Below are positions 48,020-60,269 of a stretch of DNA of 64,000 nt, one piece after another. Source of the DNA: Centroberyx gerrardi (taxonomy: Eukaryota; Chordata; Actinopteri; Beryciformes; Berycidae); the NCBI RefSeq assembly GCF_048128805.1, contig NC_136017.1:2158008-2222007 (forward strand). Direction: 5' to 3'. Under the pieces are notes generated by a model. The model had not been told where the DNA came from, did no database searches, and was given only the letters and a program-made list of their open reading frames with translations. Numbering within the stretch: position 1 is the first letter of the stretch; each line of letters begins with the position of its first letter. The position numbers and the translations under genes are program-made.

Positions 48020-48070
48020 TACCAAAACGGTACTTTTTTCATCACCTATTTTGAATAAAACCTTATTATT
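48020..48070 (+). other. unassigned repeat-like sequence upstream of the C7orf57 homologue
   Basis: CAATACCGGTACCAAAACGG resembles the terminal sequence of a fish hAT-like family, but no partner end was found. Apart from this, 47420-48480 shows no gene. Confidence 0.25.
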
Positions 48071-48487
48071 TAATTAAATAGTCTGTATTTGTTTGACTGT
48101 CTAATTTGTGTCGTTAGGGTTAGGTTTCCCATTGAAATAAAGAAGATTTGAACTCTAAAGTGTGAAATGTTTTACCTATTTATTTTTCACTAAGAGGATA
48201 AAAAAAAACCCCTTATGAACAAAATATTTGTTCAAAAATGCAATTTCACAGTATAAAAGAAAATTATGCTTTGGTTTAATCAAAACTATCAGTCAGGACC
48301 TTATTAAAACTATTTAGTTTTAATAAGTTTAAAATGGTTTACCAACCGTTGGTTCCCAGCCCCAGACGTAAAGACATAAAGCCCTAGAAATTTAAGGCTT
48401 TAAGGCTGTATGTTGAAACTGCACTGAACAGCTTTTGACTTAGTCTTCTTTTTTTCATCATCAGATTGAATTGAATCTTCAGCTGAA

Positions 48488-51400
48488 ATGAGCGCTGCTG
48501 TCCCCAACCACCGAAGGACCAAGCCTGGAGGTAAGTCTGCCTGTCGGTCTCTCTCCAGGTCGTCGTCGGCTTCACGCAAAAAATCGTTTAAGGGTTCCAG
48601 TGAGTGACAAGATATTCTGTTCATCTGTTTGGACGCAAATTTAGTTTAGGTTGAGTATTAGGAGTAATCTTGAGACGACTTACCTGTTACAAGACACGAT
48701 GATACAAGAAAAACCCTAGATAGATAGCGATAATGCTTACATTTCTAAATCATCACTGTCCAATTACATTTTCTGCATGTCATCCCCGTCTCTCTTTCCC
48801 AAATGTTTCCTGACTCTCTACACACACCTATCAAATAAAGGCAAAAGAATTGCCCCCAAAAAAAGATTTAAAAAAAACGCACTACTTACCTAAATTACTT
48901 CGACCCCAACGACGGATGCAGTCGTTCTCCAAGCTTTGTTTGAGACGTTTCTTCCTGTCGTCTTTCAAATAAAAGTTGTAGAGAACTGGGAGGCTTTGAA
49001 CGGCTGGAATCAACTTCTCCATTTTGCACTTGCCAAACAAAATCACCGTTACCAACACAGCCGAGTTTGGAGCAAACTGTGGAATTTCAAGATTCACTTT
49101 AGTTTTCACAGCAGCAGACTGTCAGATTGAGTTCAGTCTGCTGGTCTGTGCATCGCCAAATAACAGACATGATGTGATGCGAACATTAGACGCATCAGAG
49201 ATCGATTTAGATCAATTTCTATACATTGACCAACTTTTGGTTTTGTGGCGGCTGTGTTGATAAAGCGCCACTGAAATGACTTAATTGCACTTTTAAACAT
49301 CAATCAATCAAATCATTTCAGCTTCACATTGCTCCTCTTAGCAGCATCATAAAACAAAACTCTTATTCATCATGACTCATTTTAATGGAGGCCGACCTCT
49401 CAAATTGTTCTGGAGGCTGCAAACAGAGAGAAATCCTCACTTCTTAGAAGATGCTCATGCAGGTTCAGCAGCTCGGCTCAGGATTGGTCAGATAATGTGA
49501 ATGCCTCTGATTCGACGGTGCGCTCAACGGATCTGTCTGTGATTGGTTACAACACTCATATGCTGTTTAGAGCAGCTTGAAACTAAGCAGCCATTTAAAT
49601 GCAGTAATCGCAACTTTTTACGATTACCATATCGCCGTAATCTTGATTGATAAACGATTAATTGTGCAGCCCTATACTGGGGAATCATTTCTCAGCTTGC
49701 AAGTGGAGCTGGACCGCAGAGCGAGTCGATGTAATGCTCATGTCGTTGCAGGCATTAAGCCTGGGGCTCCGTCCAACGGCGTATCTGGGCCGACCTCCCA
49801 GATCCCCGGTCTGTCCCAGAGCGCCGACGACAGCGCTCCGGTGGAGAGGATCAGCGGCCGACGCGTCGGCATCTTCGAGACGGACTCCGAATACGTCAAG
49901 CTCGCCAAGCAGGGAGGACAGAAAGGTACTGCTTGTGTTTTCTCATTCTTCTTAGGTTTATACAGAGGCCTCACACACATCATAAGGCCAGTTTCATATA
50001 CAGACTCATGACAAGATGAACAAAAATATTGACGACACACAGATTGATTGCATAAAAATGACACTCCCATGTGGATTATCGTGTAAGATATTAACTAACA
50101 GCGAATTAAAGGCCTTTTTCTTTCAAAAAAGTAACGTTTTGGATTCAATAATCCTTTTAATTTTGGAAATATTAGCAATGAATATTAGTTTTGGGGGTTT
50201 TTTCCCCCCAAAAATTCATATATAGGCTAATTGTTTTGGAATTAAACCTCTTTCTTTCTCTCATGTCCGGCCCCCTCACAGGGTTGTTGAGCCATGATGT
50301 TGACTTTGAGGCCAAACCAGGAAAACCCTACAATCCTCCTGAGTGGTTTGGCGGTGAGAAGAGGTGAGAACGCTTTCTGCACACACAAAATAAAATCCTG
50401 CATGTGGAAGAGGCATCGATGTGTCTTGAGGTGTTCGCTTGCGCTGTTGTCGGATGAAAATCATCTCCAAAAAAGTTAAACCATGAAGAGTTTCTAGAAG
50501 GGCAAAGTGTTCCTAAGGAGGCAAAATACTGGAATAACAAGGTGAGGGCAACCACTTCTAATACAAAAAGAACATTATTTATTCAAGCTAATGGTCACAA
50601 TTTGCATACATAGGCTGTGGAACAGACAGCAGTCAATCAATTTGAATTAAAGTGGTTCCTCTCTCTGTTTTTCTCCAAAAAGTTTTTCAGGAATGGAGAA
50701 AAGAAAGCTTATTTTCTCTTTTAACAAGTTTCATGGGCCCAAGAGTCATGAAATTCATTCAACATATAAATGATATTGTAAACTTCAAAACAAAATTAAA
50801 TATACAACGTTTTTTTATCCGACAGCAGCGTTAAATGTGTAACAACTGTTTAACAAAAACCACGTCCAGCTCTCAAAGACGTTCCAGTGATTCCTAGCTG
50901 AAAAGTTCCCCAGGAAATCAACAGGAAGGTGTCCTGGGATTGGTTCCAGACGATCATGGCAGCCTTTCAGTACTTATCAAGCACCCGAAGCATGTGTTTT
51001 TCTACATATTGACGCTCACTCTGTTACGCTTTAACACACTTGTTCCTAACGTGTTCACTTGTTCAACTTTGGAGTGTCAACACTGCCAAAACAGATGATT
51101 TTTGTAAGGTTTCTGGAATCATTGCAACTGCTGACTTCAGAGGTGAGACCAAGTCAACTTTGCTTGAGTCCCAAGTCAGTCTCAAGTCTTGAGGCACAAG
51201 TCTCAAGTCTAAATGTAGAACAGCAAGTCAAGTCAGAACAAATCAAGAGCCCAGTATCAATTTAATATCTTAAAGAAAACTAAATATCTAGGACTTTTCA
51301 ATGCAATATGGTTTTAATAGGATAAAAACTTGGTAAGAGCATCATGAGTTTGATTTCTATAATCAATTTCAACTTCAATAAATTCAATCATTCCATACAA

Positions 51401-54400
51401 ATTCAGAAAACAGAATTTAAATTCAGTCGTCTGCTGGAACAAATCTCATCCCTTTCAATCTAAGTCATTTACACAAACACAAGATCTCAAGTCAAGACTT
51501 TAGAAACCTTTTCAAGTCATCAAAGTAGGGCTGGGCGATATGGCAAAAATCTTTACCACAATATAAAAACATTTTATCAGTCGATATCGATATATATCAT
51601 AATATAAACTAAGTCATTTTTGTCAGGCTTAAAAATTACCTTTTGAATGAAAGCTGAAGATATCAATATTATTTGGAGGCTTTTTTTTATTTTCAATTAG
51701 AAGAGAACATGAAAATGAGGTCTACTGTTAAGTGCCTGCCAACAAACAAATGCAAGGTACAATTTAAGAACTGTGAGGTAGAACATTCAGAAAAAACTGG
51801 AATTTCCGGTCAGCATATATCCTTTGTGCAAAATACAACATTTACATAATCATTAAGATATTGATTGCCTGAAATCTAAAATCTGCCAACTCACATGATT
51901 TATAAAGATTCCTTCTGAGCCGACGCTCGAACCTCTCTCCGACGGTAAACTCATTTCTTTCTTTGCCTTCCTACCACTCTTCTCAACTTCAGCAACCAAA
52001 ACAGAAAGAACGTGTCGGATTTTCAGCAGCCTAACACCGCAGTGCGAGGCAGGACCGCTGGCGCGGAGCACTTTGGCAGCGTCAGGTGAGCACTGGAGCG
52101 GGGAGCTGAGACGACGTCTCCGGGTGTTGCTATGATAAACGTTAGCCTAGCTTAGCTAATGTTAGTTACGAAATGGCAGGATGCCGGCTCTTGGTCCCGC
52201 CCCTGCTTCATCCTCATTGGTTGGTAGAACTCTGAAGTGACATTGATGAGCGGTGCCCTTCAAAGTTGAAATAGTTTCAGCACTCACGGCGCTAGAAAGA
52301 GGTGAGGTACCCGTTTTGGGTCATAAAGCGCTGAAAGCATAACTTTTCCATAGGAAATAATGAAGAAACAGCGCCAGCTCTTCTTTCACAGGTCTTTGGT
52401 GAAACCTAACTTTGTTCAAAAGCTTTCTCTCCGCTGTGTGGAGTTTCCTACTTAACCAACCCAGCAATGATTTCTATCGACCTTTCTATCAAGCATGTAT
52501 TATATTTATATTGAGTATAAGTTCTATCGCAATAGATACCGTTTTATTGCCCAGCCCTACATCAAAGTACAAGTCAAAGTCAAGTCCCAAGTCACCAGAA
52601 CCCAAGTCAAGTCTTCTCTTTATGCATCAAGTCAGGTCTCAAGCAATTCACATTGTGACTCAAGTATGACTCGAGTCCAAGTCATGTGACTCGAATCCTC
52701 ACCTCTGACTTATTTCAAGGCAAAAGGACTAAAAATGCAAAACAATGCTGCAAACTAAGTGAATAATAAGTAGCATACAATTGTTCAGGGTAGGAACAAA
52801 ATACAAACACTCAGTTGTGGATTTTACCCTCTACTAGCTGGTCTCCAGGTATCAGAAGAAAACAATAGTGCACAACATGGTACATCTTTTAAGTTGTTCT
52901 AAAGAAAATTTAACAAACCGTTTCGGTGGTGAACGGCAGCTGCTACTGCTGGTGATTATTCAGTCTTGATTTGTACAACTGGTATTCTTGGAAACATAGA
53001 AAGGTAACCTGTATGGCATGTGATTGCTGCCAAAGATCATACAGCCACCTCGTTCTGCCTGCTCATTGGTGGAGGAAGTAGTGCTACCAAGGCGCGAAAG
53101 AAAACATTTCCCCCTGTCATTGATAGAACAGGAAACTTCTCCTGCCAGCCACAGTGGCTCGTAAATCCCAAAATTCACCAGCATGTTTGATCATTTAGTA
53201 TAGGACGTCCAGATGATGGTTACCTGCCAGAGTCGTCGGTAACTTACCAGACACTTTAAGTATTTTATCAGCCAACTAGATTTTTACAATAAAACCGGAC
53301 CTCTAAATCAGTCATTCTCAACCTTTTTCCTATCAAGGACCCCTAGTTTAGTCCACATTAGAGCCACATTACGACCCCCATTTCATGAGATTTTGTCTCT
53401 CAAACCCAAATCTGAGAATATTTTTATTGTCAGATATGATTTTGTCCAGAATCCCATGACTGTCTGTGTTGTAGGTAGAGAGATAACAGAGAAACTATGA
53501 TCAGTCATTCTTCTACATTCTCTAATTGTGTTAACTTCTTGTAAATGAAATAATGGTGAAGTTTAACAATTCATCAATTTACCGGGGACCCCCTGGAACC
53601 CCCCTCAAGGACCCCCACATTGAGAACCACTGCTCTAAATGATGGTTGTTTACCTGCCAGAGAAGCAGGTAGAGTACTAGCCAAACGTACCAGCTGCCAA
53701 AGTTTCGCAGTATGTGTTGAGTGGCTGGCGGTAATTTCCCACTGTGTGTCACCGTGGTTTTGTGCTTACAGCGGAAGCAATGCAACGTCTCCGGACGGCC
53801 AGCTGGGGACGGCCAGGCAGCCTCTCGCTGCACCGTTTGGCACTGATAACAGTTCCACCTGGGAAAGAGAGACTGATAGCTTTACCCATGCTAAAGAAAA
53901 GGTGAATGGACCGAAGTAGAAAACCCCAACATTGACGCCATAGCGCTGTCTTCCATAAGTCATTATTTTATTTTACCATCACCTTCCTTATTTTTTTTTT
54001 TTTTTACTCATCCGTACGTCACCTGAGTTTGATCCATCGTCGCATTCGGGTTTTGGGCAGAATTCAGTTGTTTTGGTTTTTCAGTTTTTGTCCGTGCGAC
54101 TGTGAGAGAGTTCAGTGAAGAGAGTTGAAACAGTCGTAATCGTTTCAGGTAAGCGCATTAAGATGCTTTGGAAATATCTGCTACCACGTAGAAAATCATA
54201 AAAACAGATTAACCATAAAATATCCTTTTGGGTCCTTCCTGGGTAGTCCCATTAAGACTAATCTCCTATCCGAGGAAGACTTGGCCAAGAAAGCAGTCTG
54301 ACAAAAGTTGCATACATATTGCAAACCTAATAAAACACAAGAATGTGAACATACGCAGTAATGCAACATGAATCTATTTTGGTATCTCTTTTTAAGAGGT

Positions 54401-57400
54401 TAAAAAAACTACCTCAGAGAATCTTTCATCAGCAAAAAGAAAGTGAACCCCCTCTCATCAGCGCTCTGTTCTAGTTGTAGTTTTTGGATGCATTTACTTC
54501 ACCACATTAAATCACATCTGTGGATAAAATGCTCAAATAAAATGTACATATCCATGTTAAAAAGTAATATTTGGGGACGCAGTACTGATACAGACTACAT
54601 ACAAGATTAAAACCTAGGTATTCTGCTTTATAAAATTTCTAATTTTGTGTGCTGTTGCTAGTTGGGTTAAGCCCAGTGTTTGTTTCTTAAACCCTTTTCC
54701 ATTGCATGACTAATATTCATCTGCAGTCTCACCAGACGCTTGGTGAGATTGGTCGTCATTTCATTCTTTGCTCACTGGTTTTGTTTTTCCTTCCTTGTGT
54801 TTCTATGTGTGCTAAATGGGAGTACGCTGCAACATGTATACATGCACGACGTAAAGGGGCGGTTCAGGTCAACGATCAGAAGGAAAGACTTCTAAAAATA
54901 CTGAACTTTCCCTTTTAAGATTTGCTGTGTTCAGGGAAGTAAAATATATTGATTAGTGACATCCATGAATTGTAATAAAAGCTGCAGTTTAACTTGCCAT
55001 ATAGGCAAATCTCATTGATTGATTGAATTGAATCTCATTGTGTTTCACACACTTTTATTATCATCTTAATTATCTCATACGGAAAAGGATTAGGGCCACA
55101 TGTGGAAAATGTATTTGAGTTCTGAGATTAATCTCAGAATTCTGAGTTTAAAGCCAGAATTGAAACTTTAAACTTCCCAGTTTAAAGCTTCCAATTCTGA
55201 CTTTATTCCTAGAATTCTGGCTTTAATCTCAGAATTCTGACTTTAATCTCAGAAATCTGACTTCAAACTCAGAATTATGAACTCGGAATTCTGACTTTAA
55301 TCTCAGAATTCTGAACTCGGAATTCTGACTGTAATCTCAGAATTCTGACTTTAAACTCAGAATTCTGAACTCGGAATTCTGACTGTAATCTCAGAATTCT
55401 GACTTTAATCTCAGAAATCTGACTTCAAACTCAGAATTATGAACTCGGAATTCTGACTTTAATCTCAGAATTCTGAACTCGGAATTCTGACTGTAATCTC
55501 AGAATTCTGACTTTAAACTCAGAATTCTGAACTCGGAATTCTGACTGTAATCTCGGAATTCTGACTTTAATCTCAGAATTCTGAACTCGGAATTCTGACT
55601 TTAATCAGAATTCTGACTTTAATCTCAGAATTCTGAACTCGGAATTCTGACTTTAATCTCGGAATTCTGACTTTAAACTCAGAATTCTGAACTCGGAATT
55701 CTGACTGTAATCTCGGAATTCTGCTTTTAAACTCAGAATTCTGAACTCGGAATTCTGACTTTAATCTCAGAATTCTGACTTTAAACTCAGAATTCTGAAC
55801 TCTGAATTCTGACTTTAATCTCAGATTTCTGACTTTAAACTCAGAATTCTGAATTCTGACTTTAATCTCAGATTTCTGACTTTAATCTCAGATTTCTGAC
55901 TTTAGAATTCTAATAAATTCTTCACGTGGCCCTAATCCTCCTCCGTCGTCGCGAGACTGGTGCATTAGCTTGTATTTTTTGTCATAGATTGATTCAGTCA
56001 GTCTTATTGCAGCAGTGCAGAGGTTAGCAGTATTCCCATGCTTCACTTTCATTTATCGTTTTCATTTATTGTTTCATAATTTGGCCGTTGTGAAGCGCTT
56101 TGAGGCCGTAACTGTGAAGGTGGTTAAGGGCTTTACACATAAACTTGACTTGACTGAGTCTCAACTTCCTGGCCCACAGTTGTCCCCTGACAGCACCATC
56201 CAGGACATGGAGGGTCTGTCCATAACCGATACCAACAAATACAAGAGAACGTAAGTATATTCCCTCTATTCCATCTTCAGCTGACTGTGACAGACCAGCA
56301 GGACCAGCCGTCCCACTCATGTATTGTTATTGAGATTAATAGTAAGGTTGGGAATGTGTTTGGTGAAGGCTGTGGGATGCGTAGTTTGGAGTGTCGGTGT
56401 AGCGGAGGGCCCGGACATCCTGTGTGACTGACTGCTATCTCCTGCATCTCTTCAGGTCTTATGACAAGAAGGCTCCTCCGGTCAGCATGTCCAAGCTGCT
56501 GAGCTTCGGCTACGTGGAGGATGAGAAGAAATCCCCCGACGACGACGATGCCTCAAGTACGACTGGGAGAGTTGAGATATTAGCCACAGATTTATTTATT
56601 TTTTATTTGAACTAGAGCTGGGTGATATTTCAATATTATTGGTTATTATCTTTCAGTGAAATCATATTGTGTGATGACATGGTGATTTTGGTTAGTCATG
56701 ATGCACAATTCTGCTGTCTGAACCGATAACAAGCAAATTCTATTTAAAAACTCTGAGTTTGAGGTATGGTAGGAATATTACTTGAAAATTTGAAAGTTTT
56801 GTTTGACATCACACCTAACATTACCATTCAGTTCAATGGGGTGAACATTAATTTTATTGTTTATTGACTGTCCATAGGTGAGCCATATCGCGATATACTG
56901 TATATCAATAGAAAAAAAATCCTTATGATTGTGATATTGATTTCAACCATATCGCCCAGCTCTAATTTGACCATTAAATAGGCTACTTTCCTTAAAGCGG
57001 CATTAAATTCTGGTTATTTTCAACTTGGGCCTTATTTTCCCAGTTTTTGCCATCATGACGATGGATTATGTTCAATATTTCATTGCTTGCTGCAGCGTCT
57101 TTTCAATACAATAACACTCACTGTGATGGACTCTTCCTACATCCGATTATCCGATGGCCCTAGACGTGACTACATTCTCTACGAACCAGTAATCCCTTAA
57201 AATAACCTTAGATTTTCATTAATTTAAATTAATTCACCCCTTAATTCATGCAATATCCCCCTACAGTGAGTTAAGGGAGTTGTTAATGGAAGAGACCAAA
57301 TCAAAACCTCCTTAAACTCAAAATTCAAGGAGGCAGGAACTTTCCATTAATAACTCATTAATAACCTGTAAACCTGCACAAAAGGCATAAAAAATCCCTT

Positions 57401-58018
57401 AATTTCTAGTGTCTCTGAATCAACCCATGAATAAATCCCTGATACTAGCCTTACTTTTTTAAAGCTATGTTATTTTTAATGGATAATTAATGTTTATGTA
57501 ATGAGAAATTCAGGACATTTCAGGGATAAAATTAAGGGGTTTGGTTTCGTAGTGTATTAGATATGTTATTTTAACTAGTGTGAGCTAGTTGGGAAATAGA
57601 CAGTTCATATTTACGGATTTTCCGTAAATATGAACTGCCAATTGGGAAAAAACGTTACCTCTTAGTGGTAATTACAGGTAGGATATTAGGGAAGTTTTTG
57701 TAGCTCTGATATCTCCCTCTAGTGTCACGAATTGCAGAAGTGCGATAAACACAAGCGGTAAGCATAGCAGCAAATCCACCTCTCTTAGATGTGAAATTTC
57801 ATGGAATTTTATGGAATTCCTGTCCTTCCGATTCATTTCACATTCTGTGTTTCCTGACATTCACACTCCAACTCCAGGAGCTGAGCTGGACTTCACCTGC
57901 ATTCTCACTTCAGTTCAGAAGTTCCCCCGACCCTGACGTGGTGTGTTTTTGTCTGGCAGGCGTGACCTCGGAACAGACGAGCACCGTGGCGACGGAGGAC
58001 GTGGACGATCTGGAGTAG
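48488..58018 (+). CDS. C7orf57 homologue (DUF5524 family)
   Basis: Vertebrate protein of unknown function. Exons 48488-48530, 49752-49925, 50282-50363, 53772-53901, 56180-56250, 56456-56556 and 57960-58018 all have AG/GT borders and join in phase to 660 nt, giving 219 residues. Family-specific words: SQIPGLSQSADD (near 30), ETDSEYVKLAKQGG (near 57-70, nearly identical in mammals), KPYNPPEWFGGEK, and SMSKLLSFGYVEDEKKSPDDDD near the C-terminus, ending in an acidic tail VATEDVDDLE. There is no signal peptide or membrane segment, and much of the protein is low-complexity and polar. The first exon (MSAAVPNHRRTKPG) is the weakest part: it is chosen because its GGAG|GTAAGT donor gives the right phase, but the human N-terminus differs. 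The protein is shorter than the human one. Introns are packed with transposons. Confidence 0.8.
48890..49023 (-). pseudogene. MADF-like fragment, antisense in intron 1 of the C7orf57 homologue
   Basis: The minus-strand frame MEKLIPAVQSLPVLYNFYLK, then DDRKKRLKQSLENDCIRRWG, resembles the start of a MADF (Myb/SANT-like) domain: an acidic/hydrophobic LIxAV, PVLY, and a basic helix. It ends at a good donor, TTTAG|GTAAGT (intron from 48889 downward). MADF proteins are often partners of Harbinger transposons in fish. No further exon was identified. It could be a transposon remnant, a small unannotated gene or chance. Confidence 0.3.
49580..49678. repeat. right end of a hAT-like element
   Basis: ATTGATAAACGATTAATTGT followed by GCAGCCCTA is the inverted terminal phrase of a common fish hAT-like group, as at 13908. 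The left end was not located. Confidence 0.4.
51134..52700 (-). repeat. GACTTGA-rich repeat, copy 2, split by an insertion
   Basis: 51134-51535 and 52568-52700 are the two parts of one copy in the opposite orientation to 29830-30250. Its outer ends, CAGAGGTGAGACC and CCTCACCTCTG, form a terminal inverted repeat. No clear target duplication was found around the whole copy. Confidence 0.7.
51536..52559. mobile_element. 1.0-kb hAT-like element with 8-bp TSD, nested
   Basis: Ends TAGGGCTGGGCGATATGG and TTGCCCAGCCCTA form a terminal inverted repeat. Flanking CATCAAAG is at 51528-51535 and 52560-52567. Removing it rejoins the GACTTGA repeat seamlessly. It contains no transposase; a short minus-strand open frame (51853-52071) is unsupported. 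Confidence 0.85.
53309..53632. mobile_element. 324-bp hAT (Charlie-like) element with perfect 8-bp TSD
   Basis: Ends CAGTCATTCTCAACCT and TTGAGAACCACTG, the CAGTGGTTCTCAA type of terminal repeat. Flanked by CTCTAAAT at 53301-53308 and 53633-53640. Lies in the C7orf57-homologue intron before exon 4. Confidence 0.85.
55100..55915 (+). repeat. GAATTC-rich minisatellite
   Basis: Tandem ~20-bp words CAGAATTCTGACTTTAATCT and AACTCGGAATTCTGA, with larger blocks of about 200 bp repeated (ATCTGACTTCAAACTCAGAA at 55256 and 55418). It holds dozens of EcoRI sites. No coding potential. Confidence 0.95.
56613..56964. mobile_element. 352-bp hAT-like element, relative of 51536-52559
   Basis: Ends TAGAGCTGGGTGATATTTC and CCATATCGCCCAGCTCTA. 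Flanks ATTTGAAC (56605-56612) and ATTTGACC (56965-56972) differ at one position. Lies in the last intron of the C7orf57 homologue. Confidence 0.75.
57177..57554. mobile_element. non-autonomous DNA transposon, copy 2 of 2
   Basis: Same family and orientation as 16628-17019. The left end CTACGAACCAGTAATCCCTT is the inverse of the right end AAGGGGTTTGGTTTCGTAG with few mismatches. It is shorter internally than copy 1. Confidence 0.65.
57601..57637. repeat. perfect 17-bp hairpin
   Basis: CAGTTCATATTTACGGA (57601-57617), loop TTT, then its exact reverse complement (57621-57637). Intronic; may be the core of a tiny foldback element. Confidence 0.8.
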
Positions 58019-58319
58019 CGCGGACGGGTTCTCGCCTCGAGGGAGGGGGTCGTCCAAAAACGCCGGTCACCGTGTCACAAATCCACGAACACGCCACTCC
58101 GCCCCCCTCCGGATTCACTCGCATTTATTGTACATCCACTGACTGTTAGGTTTTGTACTCATGTTTATGCAACGGTACTGTCATCTCTATTTATTTGCTT
58201 TAATTTTTAAAGAAATCCATGTGGGTTTTTCGTTGAGTAGATCTATCGGCCGCTCGCAGTGTTTTTTATTTTCTGTATTGTCGTTCTCGATTTGAAAGAC
58301 GAGTTGTACGCAGGGCAGG

Positions 58320-58490
58320 AAACTAACATTTTGGGTCCACAGTTCACCAGAAACTATTTTACCAGCCAATTTGATATTCAAAACTCCAAACGGAGGCCTG
58401 GTAATCTACCACAGTGGCTGGCAGACTAGACAAACCTCCCCAGCCATGGCTTAAAATTCACCTGCATTTGACCGGTGTTACTTTCCCACC
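58320..58490 (+). repeat. dispersed repeat shared with 53110-53230
   Basis: ACCACAGTGGCTGGCAGAC and AAAATTCACCTGCATTTGAC resemble GCCAGCCACAGTGGCTCG and AAAATTCACCAGCATGTTTG at 53145-53190. No bounded ends were seen. 58019-58320 is the 3' UTR of the C7orf57 homologue, without a clear AATAAA. Confidence 0.4.
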
Positions 58491-58920
58491 CTGGTTGTAT
58501 GAAGATCGAGTTAGTAAACTTCAAAGTGTTTGTGCTAAAGAATTGTGGTTACAGTGATGTGAAATATTGTTTGTGTTGATCAAGGGCTTCTACGCTCTGA
58601 AGGGAAGTCAGTGGCGTGTGTGTTTCGGCTGTGGGGGAGAATATGATCATTCGTTGAGACAGCGACCCTAGAGCGGCGACCACATGCCAAAGTGCATACC
58701 AACTGCCACAGTGTGTTTTTTAGTTTTGTTTTGTTTTTTTGTGGTGAAAGGGCCAAAAATGACTTTTTAGGTTGTTATTCTGCAAAAGTAGACGTTTTCT
58801 CTGCAATTCCCCACAATTTTTTCTGTAATTTTGAGTTACAAATTCCTAAAATCAAGGAACAAAGCAAAGTTGAATTGCATTGTCTGAGATGGGATGAGAG
58901 ATCGTGCTCCTGTACCGATA

Positions 58921-59163
58921 TTTAAGAGTAAATTAACACTAAATCACATGTTGCTGCACTGCTCTCTGCCGGTTAAATCTTTCAAGCATGCAGCTTCTGG
59001 CCACGCCCCCATCAGTGATGTCAAAGCAGGTGTTCTGCAAAGGCAATATACCCACTTTGACATCACTGATGGGGGCGTGGCCAGAAGTGCAACATGCTTG
59101 AAAGTTTCAACCCGCAGAGAGCAGTGCAACAACATGTGATTTAGTGCTGAATTTGCTCTTAAA
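58921..59163. mobile_element. foldback element A (palindrome)
   Basis: Two ~105-bp arms are near-exact reverse complements: TTTAAGAG...CTAAATCACATGTTG...GGCCACGCCCCCATCAGTG against its inverse, ending CTCTTAAA. The spacer is about 20-30 bp. The paired short open frames on both strands come from the palindrome. Confidence 0.9.
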
Positions 59164-59293
59164 GCATCTAGACTTCAGGTTTGTAATCCACCTTAGAGTC
59201 CAAGTCAATCCCAAGACTGGAGCAAATTGAGTCCTATTCAAGAGCAAAATAGGCAATAACCAGGGAAGAGTAGTCAAGACGCCCGTGCACAGA

Positions 59294-59599
59294 CACTTAA
59301 TCAGGTGCTGGTCGGTCGCAGGAATACACAACAGTCCATATAAAGACATCAACCAACAGCACACTGTGAGGCTTTGCTGAAAATATTATCACATCTTTAT
59401 TTTTCTTTTTACATATAGGCTTAGAAAAGGAGCGAACGACGTGTTTCCCTAGTTGCTTCCTCTGGTTCGCTTATTACAGTAATAAAAGAAAAATAAAGAT
59501 GTGATTACGTTTTCACTAAAGCCTCACAGTGTGCGGTTGGTTAATGTCTTTACACGGACTGTTGTGTATTCCTGCGACCAATCAGCACCTGATTAAGTG
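59294..59599. mobile_element. foldback element B (palindrome)
   Basis: Outer 17 bp are perfect: CACTTAATCAGGTGCTG / CAGCACCTGATTAAGTG. Arms of ~115 bp continue with CGCAGGAATACACAACAGTC and ACATCTTTATTTTTCTTTT, paired with their inverses. The spacer is about 75 bp. Confidence 0.9.
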
Positions 59600-60269
59600 G
59601 CTGGTTGGTTAATGAGGATTTTCTTGAGGATGAACAGAAATGTAGATCCGTCTGCAAATCTGCTCTTCAGCATCAAAAATCAATGCACAAAAGAGTTTGA
59701 GGACCACTGCATGCCCGGGTTTCTACAGGTGAAATCCTTAAAATTACCTTTTTTTTAGTCTTTTTTTTAGATAAGCTAGAAAACGTCGAGTCAACATCTA
59801 ATAGCGGCCGAGACCAAAACAAGTCCAAGTCAGAATAGGAATGAGACCAAGACAAGGACTCCAGTACTACAGTGCTAAAAACGGTATTGTCATAGGATTG
59901 CGTTCTCCTTGATCTCAAGAACTCAAAACCCCATACACAAAAAAACAGAATAAACATTGTGGGAATATTCAGGAAAATGCCCAGCTTTGCAGAATAACAA
60001 AGCTAAAAGTCAGTTTACGTGGAATTCCCCTTAAAGTCGAGGCAGACAGGTTCTCAAAGTGGGTTCTGAACATGCCAACCAAGCAGTTTCTCCCTGCTCA
60101 TGCAGTGTTATGACTTTGTAGTAAGAAAACTGTAGTGACTTTATGTTCGTGCACCGTCCGACCGATCACACTGACCCGCCATCACTCTAAATGTATTGAT
60201 CTCTGATGGCGGTTCATTCAGTTCCAATGAAGGGGGAAGCGGTTACTGCGGCGTCATGCTGTTGCCCAT

